DNA from: JAYPWI01 sp964629575
GTDB lineage: Bacteria > Actinomycetota > Acidimicrobiia > Acidimicrobiales > Poriferisodalaceae
Length of the DNA stretch: 64,000 nucleotides
Direction of reading: 5' to 3'
Assembly (NCBI GenBank): GCA_964629575.1
Contig: CAZVUM010000018.1
Coordinates: forward strand, 8,415 to 72,414
The notes below the pieces were generated by a model that did no database searches, had not been told where the DNA came from, and saw only the letters and a list, made by a program, of their open reading frames with translations. The translations under genes were made by a program, and so were the position numbers. Below are positions 24,084 to 31,028 of the stretch, one piece after another (within the stretch, counting starts at the first letter, position 1; each line of letters begins with the position of its first letter).

Positions 24084-25250
24084 ATGAAGAAATGGTGGGC
24101 CGCGCTGGCGGTCATGGCGATGGTCGCAGCGGGCTGCGGCGGCGGGTCGAGCGAGACCGCGGAAGACAGCGAAGGTGAGGACGCCATCGCGTCGGTGACG
24201 ACGGCACCGCCACCTCCCACCACCATCGCGCCAAACACAACGACGACCACGGCCGCCCCGACGACGACCGCTGCTCCCACGACAGCGCCCCCGACGACCA
24301 CAGCGCCCCCGACGACCACAGCGCCCCCGACGACCACGGAGGCGCAAGCGCAGTCCGGGCCGCTCGCCGCAGTTCTCGCGGCCGCTGATGCACCGGCGAC
24401 CCAATCGGCTCGCGGGTCGATGTACATGTTGATGCACGTCGCCGACGCGTTCGACGAGCTCGACCTCGGTTCGCTCGACGAGCCGCTCGCGCTGATGGAG
24501 GTCGTGGGCGATCGGTTCCGGATGGTGATGGACTTCGGGGCCTTCGACACGACGGGCCAGCTCGGCATCGATCTGACGATGGAGATGATCGCTGATGGCA
24601 ACGACCTCTACATGAGGGCCCCGTTCTTCGCCGAATTGGCCGACGAGCTCGGGCCCGGCCTCGAGGTGTTCGCCGAATTGGGGGACGGTTGGGGGTTCGT
24701 GGACGCCGAGGCGTTCGAGGGCCTCGCTCCCGAGGACGTCGCGGGCGCTCTGGGTCAGCAGGGGGTCGGGTTCGAGTCATACCTCGACCTGATTCGCACC
24801 CTCGAGCACGTCGACGACGGGATGCCTGCTGCGGTCGGTGAGATCGCCACAACGCGATACCGAGCGGTGACGACGTTCGCCGAATGGCTCGAGTCGACCG
24901 GCGGAGTCGATCTCGATCAGCTCGCCGGGATCGTCGGCAACACCGGCGGTCTCGACGACGACGAGACCCAGCTGATGTTCGATTTCTTGACGACTGTCGA
25001 GCTCGAGCTGTTCATCGACGCCGACGAGGACGGGCGGTTCCGGCGGCTCGACATCGACGTGGACATGGGTCCGACGATCGAGGCGCTGGCTGAAATCTAC
25101 GGGGAGCTCCCGCCCGAGGACTTCGAGTTCGTGATCACGATCCGCATCGACGTCGACGAGTACACCGACGACGTCGTGATCGAGATCCCGACCGATGTCG
25201 CCGTCGACCTGACCGAAGGATTCGCCTCGCTGCTGGACGGGTCCGCCTGA
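24084..25250 (+). CDS. Lipoprotein with Thr/Pro-rich stalk (possible LppX/LprG-like fold)
   Basis: A 388-residue lipoprotein. The signal peptide MKKWWAALAVMAMVAAGC has its lipobox cysteine at C18. Residues about 39-87 are a PTTTAPP stalk built partly from three perfect 18-bp tandem repeats. The folded part (about 95-388) has long beta segments and DELGPGLEVFAELGDGW/IEIPTDVAVDLTEGF blocks that recall the cradle-shaped LppX_LprAFG lipid carriers, an inference from general layout. GAGG precedes the ATG. Confidence 0.75.
   Translation: MKKWWAALAVMAMVAAGCGGGSSETAEDSEGEDAIASVTTAPPPPTTIAPNTTTTTAAPTTTAAPTTAPPTTTAPPTTTAPPTTTEAQAQSGPLAAVLAAADAPATQSARGSMYMLMHVADAFDELDLGSLDEPLALMEVVGDRFRMVMDFGAFDTTGQLGIDLTMEMIADGNDLYMRAPFFAELADELGPGLEVFAELGDGWGFVDAEAFEGLAPEDVAGALGQQGVGFESYLDLIRTLEHVDDGMPAAVGEIATTRYRAVTTFAEWLESTGGVDLDQLAGIVGNTGGLDDDETQLMFDFLTTVELELFIDADEDGRFRRLDIDVDMGPTIEALAEIYGELPPEDFEFVITIRIDVDEYTDDVVIEIPTDVAVDLTEGFASLLDGSA
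24282..24335 (+). repeat. Three perfect tandem 18-bp repeats (Thr/Pro stalk)
   Basis: ACAGCGCCCCCGACGACC occurs three times in tandem at 24282, 24300 and 24318, coding TAPPTT units of the lipoprotein stalk. Perfect identity suggests recent slippage, so stalk length may vary between strains. Confidence 0.85.
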
Positions 25251-25346
25251 TCGGCGCGGCTCCCCGATGACGCCGCGGCCAGAGGACGCGGCGGACGTCG
25301 GACATGCCATCCGCCGCGACGGAGAATCATCTGGCAGGCTCGCGGC

Positions 25347-26249
25347 ATGCGCTTCGGCTTCTGGACAGGAAACGGCCAATCGTGGGACGACACGCTCGAC
25401 GGGTGTCGTCACGCGGAGGCCACGGGTTGGGACGGCATCTGGTACGCCGACCACTTCATGCCCAATGAGGACAACGTCGACCAGCCCATCCATGAGGCCT
25501 GGTCGGTCCTGGCGGCGATCGCAGCCGTGGTCCCGCGTGTGCGGATCGGCCCATTGGTGGCCGGCAACACGTACCGCAACCCCACGTTGACGGCCAAGAT
25601 CGCGACCACGATCGACCACATCTCCAATGGGCGGGTCGTGCTGGGGATCGGTGCCGGCTGGCAGGAGAACGAGCACGAGAAGTACGGCTTCGACTTCGGC
25701 AGCCTGAAGAGCCGCATGGACCGGCTCGACGAGGCGGTCGAGGTGATCTCCTCGCTGCTCGCCAACCACCGCACCGACCTCGACGGCGAGCACTACAAGA
25801 TCGTCGACGCCCCTCTCGACCCCAAGCCGGTACAGGATCCGATCCCGATGCTGATCGGCGGGCAGGGTCGCAAGCGAACCCTTCGGACCGTGGCTCGTCA
25901 CGCTCAAGAGTGGAACTACTGGGGAATGCCGCCGGACATCGAGGAGCTGTGCGGCGTCCTGGACGCACACTGCGAGGCCGTGGGTCGCGATCCCGCCGAC
26001 ATCGAACGGTCGGCGGTCGCCCTGATGTTCATCTCCGAGGACGAGGAGTTCGTGGCCAAGATGCGCGATCGCGACTTCGGACGAGCGACGATCGTCGGGA
26101 CGCCGGACGAGGTCGTCGACACAGTGGGCCAGTACCGAGACCTCGGGCTCGCCGAGTTGATCGTGCCCGACTTCACCTTCGGGCCGCTCGAACGCAAGAA
26201 GGACACGATGGATCTCTTCATCGAGCGAGTCGCTCCAGAATTCCGGTGA
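25347..26249 (+). CDS. LLM class F420-dependent oxidoreductase
   Basis: A 300-residue luciferase-like TIM-barrel oxidoreductase. MRFGFWTGNGQSW, the GWDGIWYADHF strand, TTIDHISNGRVVLGIGAGW and IPMLIGGQGRKRTLRTVARHAQEWN match the F420-dependent branch common in actinobacteria. The C-terminal VGTPDEVVDTVGQYRDLGL is also typical. It uses reduced F420 (or FMN) to act on an unknown substrate. The next gene begins 22 nt downstream. No clear Shine-Dalgarno is seen. Confidence 0.87.
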   Translation: MRFGFWTGNGQSWDDTLDGCRHAEATGWDGIWYADHFMPNEDNVDQPIHEAWSVLAAIAAVVPRVRIGPLVAGNTYRNPTLTAKIATTIDHISNGRVVLGIGAGWQENEHEKYGFDFGSLKSRMDRLDEAVEVISSLLANHRTDLDGEHYKIVDAPLDPKPVQDPIPMLIGGQGRKRTLRTVARHAQEWNYWGMPPDIEELCGVLDAHCEAVGRDPADIERSAVALMFISEDEEFVAKMRDRDFGRATIVGTPDEVVDTVGQYRDLGLAELIVPDFTFGPLERKKDTMDLFIERVAPEFR

Positions 26250-26271
26250 AAATCGCCATCGTGACCGCGCC

Positions 26272-27375
26272 GTGATCCCGACCAGCCTGGTCGCCCTCGG
26301 TACCGATGGGTTGCTCCACGTCGTGGATGTCGACGGCGAAGGTCACGAGCCCAGGCTGTTCGCCCGGCCAGAGGATGGGCGCGAGATCCTGTCGCCCGTG
26401 TGGGGTCCCGGCGGGGCGTGGATCGCGTGGAGCGAGAGTGACGGTGTGGATGGACGGGTTCGGGTTCGCTCCCTGGACGGCGACGAGATCGTCGACCAGC
26501 CGGGATTTCCCGCCTTCTGTCTCGATCCCAGCCCCGATGGCACCCAGCTCGCCTCGCTCGCCACCGGTCCTCTCGGGCTGGAGCTGAGCGTCGTCGAGCT
26601 GGAGACCGGCGTCTCGACTCTGGTCGCCCGCGGCGCACCCCTGTACTGGGCATGGGGACCGAGCAGTCGGCGTCTCGCAGTGCACGTCCACCGCAGGGTC
26701 TTCGTGGCCAACCTGGGCGTTCTGGGTCCGGGGAGCGCTGTGGAGCACGATCTGCTCACCGAGGTCGACAGGTTTCTCGCCCCGTGGTGGTCGCCGGCCG
26801 GTGGCGAGCTGATTCTCGTGGACGATCGGCAGAGGCTCTCCGCGCTCTCGCTGGAAGGGGAGGTGCTCGAGTCGATCGCAGACGGCCAGCCCGGCTATCG
26901 CTTCGCGGTCGATCCGGCGGGCCAGCGCGTTGCTCTCGTGAGCCAGCACAGCGCGTCCGCGGTGGTGGAGGTCGTCGACCGTCTCACCGGCGAGCGCCAG
27001 ACGGCGATCGACGAACCGGTCGCCGGGATGTGGTGGAGCGGCGATGGAGCGCGGCTGTTGGCCCTCGTGCGGGCGGGGGACGAGGGCCAGCCCTTCGTCC
27101 GATGGTGCGTGTGGGACGGCGAGCAGACCACGCTCGCCGCGCCGTTTCAGCCGTCGCGCGTCGTGGCCGAGACGGTGCTCCCGTTCTTCGAACAGTTCGC
27201 ATTCGGCCACCGCTTCTGGTCGGAGAATTCAGACGCAATCGTCACCCCGGGCATCATGCGCGGCGGACGGCCGGAGATCTTCGTGCAGACGTTCGACGAC
27301 CGTCCGCCACGACCGCTGATCGATGGCGCCATCGGCTGGTGGAGGCCGCCGCCTGCTCCCGAACCGGGCGACTGA
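26272..27375 (+). CDS. PD40/WD40-like beta-propeller protein
   Basis: A 367-residue cytoplasmic-looking protein with no signal peptide. Repeated blade-like segments are visible, for example SPVWGPGGAWIAWSE, CLDPSPDGTQLASLA, WGPSSRRLAVHV, PWWSPAGGELILVDD and MWWSGDGARLLALV, the pattern of TolB-type propellers. No catalytic domain is attached. The start is a GTG at 26272. Partner and role are unknown; the gene closely follows an LLM oxidoreductase and converges with an enoyl-CoA hydratase. Confidence 0.7.
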   Translation: MIPTSLVALGTDGLLHVVDVDGEGHEPRLFARPEDGREILSPVWGPGGAWIAWSESDGVDGRVRVRSLDGDEIVDQPGFPAFCLDPSPDGTQLASLATGPLGLELSVVELETGVSTLVARGAPLYWAWGPSSRRLAVHVHRRVFVANLGVLGPGSAVEHDLLTEVDRFLAPWWSPAGGELILVDDRQRLSALSLEGEVLESIADGQPGYRFAVDPAGQRVALVSQHSASAVVEVVDRLTGERQTAIDEPVAGMWWSGDGARLLALVRAGDEGQPFVRWCVWDGEQTTLAAPFQPSRVVAETVLPFFEQFAFGHRFWSENSDAIVTPGIMRGGRPEIFVQTFDDRPPRPLIDGAIGWWRPPPAPEPGD

Positions 27376-27394
27376 GCAGTCGCCCTCGAGCGGA

Positions 27395-28249
27395 TCAGCC
27401 CTCGGCGTTGAGCTCAGCGGCCAGCTCGCCCATCCGCAGCTCACCCTCACGGGTCTGCCCGCCGATCTCCAGGAAACGCCGCATCGTCGGCTGCGCCTCG
27501 GGCGTCCGGAGCAGCTGCTGGAAGAGGTACTGCTCTTCGAGAAGGCCCTCCTCGAGAGGCATGTCGAGAGCGTTGTTGACAGCCTCCTTCGCCAGGGCGA
27601 CAGCGCGTGGCGGGAAGCTGGCGATGCGGTGAGCGAGCGATGTCACGAATGGCCGTAGCTCGTCCGCGGGGAGAGCCCGGTTGAGGTAGCCCCACTGTTC
27701 GGCGGTGCGAGCATCGATGTCGACGCCGCCGAGGACGATCTCCATCGCCCTGCCGCGGCCCAGCAGGCGGGGGAGGCGCTGGGTGCCGGTTCCGCCGGGG
27801 AGGATCCCAAGGGGAACCTCCATCTGGTTGATCACCATCTTGTCGAGCGCGCCGAATCGCATGTCGCACGACATCGACAGCTCGCTCCCACCACCACCGA
27901 CGCGGCCGCCGATCTCCACGATCGTCGCCTTGGGCATGCGCCGGTAGGTCTCGCACATGCCGTGGAACCCGCCGAGATCCTTTGGGCGTTGGGCCTCCCC
28001 CTCGACCGGGAACTCGACGATCGCCGACACGTCGAAGTGGGCGATGAAGAAGTCGGGATCGTCGCTCCGCAGGACCACGGCTAACACGCTGTCGTCGCCG
28101 GCGATCCTCGCCCCGAACTTCGCGAGCTCGCGGAACAGCGCAGGGGTCATGACGTTGATCGGAGGCGCGTCGATCGTGACGAATGCGACCCCTCCGTCGC
28201 GCTCGATGTGCAGGAGCTCGAAGTCCGCGTCGGTCATCTCGGCTGTCAT
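27395..28249 (-). CDS. Enoyl-CoA hydratase/isomerase family protein
   Basis: A 284-residue crotonase-fold protein. VAFVTIDAPPINVMTPAL, FFIAHFDVSAIVEF and IGGRVGGGGSELSMSCDMRFG give the CoA-binding and oxyanion-hole regions, and EVPLGILPGGTGTQRLPRLLGRGRAMEIVLGG is the second family signature. The glutamate of the first catalytic position (normally in the GGGxE loop) is present as GGGGSE; the second is not certain. The ATG at 28249 follows AGGG. It is likely in beta-oxidation or a related CoA pathway. Confidence 0.87.
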   Translation of the reverse strand: MTAEMTDADFELLHIERDGGVAFVTIDAPPINVMTPALFRELAKFGARIAGDDSVLAVVLRSDDPDFFIAHFDVSAIVEFPVEGEAQRPKDLGGFHGMCETYRRMPKATIVEIGGRVGGGGSELSMSCDMRFGALDKMVINQMEVPLGILPGGTGTQRLPRLLGRGRAMEIVLGGVDIDARTAEQWGYLNRALPADELRPFVTSLAHRIASFPPRAVALAKEAVNNALDMPLEEGLLEEQYLFQQLLRTPEAQPTMRRFLEIGGQTREGELRMGELAAELNAEG

Positions 28250-28289
28250 GACCAAACCCTGTCACATCGTGAGCGGGGTGGGTCGGGCG

Positions 28290-29534
28290 TCAGTCAGCGT
28301 CGGGCTGAGGCTCGATGGGTACGAGGAGCCCGTCCTCGTCGACGGCCCCGTCCTCGAGCAACACGATGCCCCGCAGACCCGGGTCGATCGCGGTCGCGAT
28401 GTCGAGGACCACCGGTTCGCCCAGCTCCGGCTGCCACAGCTGGGTTGCCTGCCCGACGACCACCACCGAGTCAGCCCCCCAGATCACGTGATCCGGGCTG
28501 CGCTCGGCGAACGAGACGACGGTCGTTCCGGTGATGTCCACGATCGTCACGTTCGGCTGATCGAGGTAGGCGATGCGCGTGCCGTCGTGGGACATTCCAG
28601 CGATGAGTCGTTCGGCGATGACCGGGTCGGCGTCGAGGACGCCGGTCGTCTCACCGTCGAGTGTCTGGATCTCGAGCGAGCAGTCGGACGCGTCTCGGCA
28701 CGCCACTACCACCTGGTGGTTGCCGGCGATCGCCAGCGGGACCGATGCGAGCCGTCGCAGCACCTCGCCGGTGGTGCGATCGACGATCAGAGCAGTGCCG
28801 TCGATCGCCTGGACCGCCAACCCCTCCACGGTGTCGCCGAGAATGCGCGTTCCGCGGGCGAGGTCGGGACCCTGGCGGGACTGAGCCCCGTCGTTTCCGA
28901 CGTAGTGGAGTTTGCCGAGCCAGGTTCCGTGGACGATGTAGCCCGACCCGTCGTGCAGCGGGTAGTAGGCGGGTGCGTCGCGATCGTTGATCGCCACGAG
29001 CCCTTGCGAATCATCGGGCGCCAACACGACAGCGGCCGCACCGGCGTTCATCAAACCGAGGAGCGTGCGCCCGTTGGAGGCTTGGGGAAGAAACCCCCGC
29101 CCGCTCGACGGGACGAGTTCGGTGACCGAGCCGTCGGGTCGAACGGCGGCGAGGGCACCGCTGGGGTGGTGACCGATCAACACGATCGGCGTTGCGGACG
29201 CGAACGGAGGCACCTGTCGGGGGAGACCCGGCGGCGTTGTCGGGGCTGGGGTTGCGGGTGTTTGTGCGTCGGCTGACGGGGCTGCGGGTTCGCTCTCGTT
29301 CTGCGATGCGGGCGCGGTGGGGCCAGCTGGTGTCGGGGCGGGCGGGGCGGGTGCGGCCGCGGGAGTGGGCGTCGACTCCCCGCCAAAGATCGCTCCGCCC
29401 ACGCCGAGAGCGACGGCTGCGACGAGAACCGTCGCAGCGATCCACCACCACCGCAGGTTGGGGCCGCGTTCGACGGTGTCGGGGTCGGGTTCGAGCCCGT
29501 GATCCAGAAGCACTTCGGGCGGTTCGGACGACAT
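28290..29534 (-). CDS. Membrane-anchored beta-propeller-like protein (TM + Pro/Thr linker)
   Basis: A 414-residue protein. A short cytoplasmic N-terminus is followed by one transmembrane helix (about 29-50, WWWIAATVLVAAVALGVGGAIF), a long Pro/Ala/Thr linker (about 53-103) and an extracellular domain of repeated beta segments resembling a propeller. Same architecture as the proteins at 46107-47375 and 47403-48599. The start is leaderless: TACGGT (complement 29541..29546) ends 6 nt before the ATG. Divergent from recA. Function unknown; possibly an envelope sensor or surface-displayed binding protein. Confidence 0.68.
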   Translation of the reverse strand: MSSEPPEVLLDHGLEPDPDTVERGPNLRWWWIAATVLVAAVALGVGGAIFGGESTPTPAAAPAPPAPTPAGPTAPASQNESEPAAPSADAQTPATPAPTTPPGLPRQVPPFASATPIVLIGHHPSGALAAVRPDGSVTELVPSSGRGFLPQASNGRTLLGLMNAGAAAVVLAPDDSQGLVAINDRDAPAYYPLHDGSGYIVHGTWLGKLHYVGNDGAQSRQGPDLARGTRILGDTVEGLAVQAIDGTALIVDRTTGEVLRRLASVPLAIAGNHQVVVACRDASDCSLEIQTLDGETTGVLDADPVIAERLIAGMSHDGTRIAYLDQPNVTIVDITGTTVVSFAERSPDHVIWGADSVVVVGQATQLWQPELGEPVVLDIATAIDPGLRGIVLLEDGAVDEDGLLVPIEPQPDAD

Positions 29535-29644
29535 GTCAGCACCGTAGCGGCGCGCCAGCCCGTAGGTGAGTGGTGATGTGGGTCGGTCGGGATGCAGCGA
29601 GGGTCGGCGAAAGGGAAGCGACCGAATGCGGATCCGCGGGAAGG

Positions 29645-29723
29645 GCGCAGTCAGGTGTGACGGGTGTCTGGCGAGCAGGGGCCGCAGGCCGCCAGGCCGA
29701 GGACGCAGCGCAGTCAGGTGTGA
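29645..29723 (+). repeat. Pair of 16-bp direct repeats upstream of recA
   Basis: GCGCAGTCAGGTGTGA is exactly repeated at 29645-29660 and 29708-29723. The second copy ends 5 nt before the -35 element. It could be a binding site for a second regulator or a remnant of local duplication. Confidence 0.7.
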
Positions 29724-29728
29724 AAGGC

Positions 29729-29757
29729 TTGAACGAACAGACGTTCGCAATTACAGT
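29729..29757 (+). promoter_or_regulatory. SOS-regulated recA promoter with LexA box
   Basis: -35 TTGAAC (29729-29734), 17-nt spacer, -10 TACAGT (29752-29757). The spacer contains CGAACAGACGTTCG (29734-29747), a perfect GAAC-N4-GTTC actinobacterial LexA box, so LexA would block polymerase directly and DNA damage would relieve it. Confidence 0.85.
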
Positions 29758-29869
29758 GATGTCGTCCTCGATGAGCGTCCCACCCCCTTCGTACGGTGGC
29801 GGTCAACGCGATCGAGCACTCGGCGAGATCCATCGAAGTGCCCCGTGGGGCAGCTGTCAGGAGAGCACA

Positions 29870-30943
29870 GTGGAGCGAGAAAAGGCACTGGACATGGCCA
29901 TGGCGCAGATCGAGCGCCAGTTCGGCAAAGGGTCCGTCATGAAGATGGGCGAGAAGCACCACATGAAGGTCGAGGCCGTTTCGACCGGCAGCCTCGCGAT
30001 CGATCTTGCTCTGGGTATCGGCGGGCTGCCGCGGGGTCGAGTGGTGGAGATCTATGGACCTGAGGCATCGGGCAAGTCCACGCTCGCGATGCACGTGGTG
30101 GCCGAGGCCCAGCGCACGGGTGGTATCTGCGCCTATGTCGATGCCGAGCACGCCATGGATCCCGAGTATGCGAAGAACATCGGGGTCGACGTCGACGAGC
30201 TGCTGATCTCCCAGCCCGACACGGGCGAGCAAGCCCTCGAGATCACCGACATGTTGATCCGCTCGGGCGCGATCGATGTGATCGTGATCGACTCGGTGGC
30301 CGCGCTGACACCTCGAGCCGAGATCGAGGGCGAGATGGGTGATGCCCACGTGGGTCTTCAGGCCCGCCTGATGTCCCAGGCGTTGCGCAAGATCACCGCC
30401 AACCTCAACAAGACTAAGACCATCTGTGTCTTCATCAACCAGTTGAGGGAGAAGATCGGGGTGATGTTCGGCAGCCCCGAGACCACTCCGGGCGGTCGGG
30501 CGCTCAAGTTCTACAGCTCGGTACGCATCGACATTCGCCGCATCGAGGCCATCAAGGCCGACGGCGAGGTCACGGGCGGCCGGACCAGGACCAAGATCGT
30601 CAAGAACAAGGTGGCCCCGCCGTTCCGTCAGGCCGAGTTCGACATCATGTACGGCAAGGGCATCAGCCGTGAGGGGTCGCTGCTCGACGTCGGTGTCGAG
30701 AATGGCATCGTGAAGAAGTCGGGTGCTTGGTACACCTACGAGGGCGAGCAGCTCGGCCAGGGCAGGGAGAACGCCAAGCAGTTCCTCACCGATCATCCCG
30801 AGGTCATGGTGGAGATCGATGGGCGGATCCGGACCCAGCTGGGTCTCGTCGACACCGGCGAGGACGCCGCCGAGGACGATGCGTTCGCCGCTGCCGCCGA
30901 AGATGGGGCCGACACCGAGGTCGATGCGTTCGGAAGCGACTGA
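29870..30943 (+). CDS. recA: Recombinase RecA
   Basis: A 357-residue RecA. Walker A GPEASGKST is at 63-71, with YVDAEHAMDPEYA, VIVIDSVAALTP (Walker B) and the L2 loop/NQLREKIGVMFG block. The GTG at 29870 is chosen because AGGAG (29859-29863) lies 6 nt upstream and MAQIERQFGKGSVM follows at the usual place. The C-terminal tail is acidic (DTGEDAAEDDAF), as in other RecAs. Catalyses strand exchange and stimulates LexA cleavage. No recX is adjacent, which is unusual for actinobacteria; a secreted protease follows instead. Confidence 0.98.
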   Translation: MEREKALDMAMAQIERQFGKGSVMKMGEKHHMKVEAVSTGSLAIDLALGIGGLPRGRVVEIYGPEASGKSTLAMHVVAEAQRTGGICAYVDAEHAMDPEYAKNIGVDVDELLISQPDTGEQALEITDMLIRSGAIDVIVIDSVAALTPRAEIEGEMGDAHVGLQARLMSQALRKITANLNKTKTICVFINQLREKIGVMFGSPETTPGGRALKFYSSVRIDIRRIEAIKADGEVTGGRTRTKIVKNKVAPPFRQAEFDIMYGKGISREGSLLDVGVENGIVKKSGAWYTYEGEQLGQGRENAKQFLTDHPEVMVEIDGRIRTQLGLVDTGEDAAEDDAFAAAAEDGADTEVDAFGSD

Positions 30944-30968
30944 GACGCCGGCTTCCCACATGCGATGA

Positions 30969-31000
30969 GGTACGCGGGCGCTCTGGGCGCCCGCGGTACC
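30969..31000. terminator. Strong hairpin after recA, overlapping next promoter
   Basis: GGTAC plus GCGGGCGC (30969-30981) pairs with GCGCCCGC plus GTACC (30987-31000) with one bulged G, a 13-bp stem with loop TCTGG, 25 nt after the recA stop. There is no U-tract. Its right arm supplies the TACCGT -10 candidate (30997-31002) for the protease gene. Confidence 0.5.
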
Positions 31001-31028
31001 GTGAGGTGCCGGCGCTGGGAGGTGTCGG

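Larger units (their letters stand above)
29535..29869 (+). other. recA upstream region (335 nt, no gene): direct repeats and SOS promoter
   Basis: This stretch contains no convincing gene. It holds the 16-bp direct repeat GCGCAGTCAGGTGTGA at 29645-29660 and 29708-29723 (63-nt period), then the SOS promoter at 29729-29757 and a 5' leader of about 106 nt to the recA GTG. The frame open upstream of recA lacks family similarity and is not taken as coding. Confidence 0.6.

Noticed and set aside
24240..24345. CRISPR-like repeats
   Set aside because: The 18-bp tandem units have no spacers and code a PTTT stalk.
29570..29869. N-terminal extension of RecA
   Set aside because: The extra residues are not RecA-like, contain the SOS promoter, and the GTG at 29870 has an ideal ribosome site.
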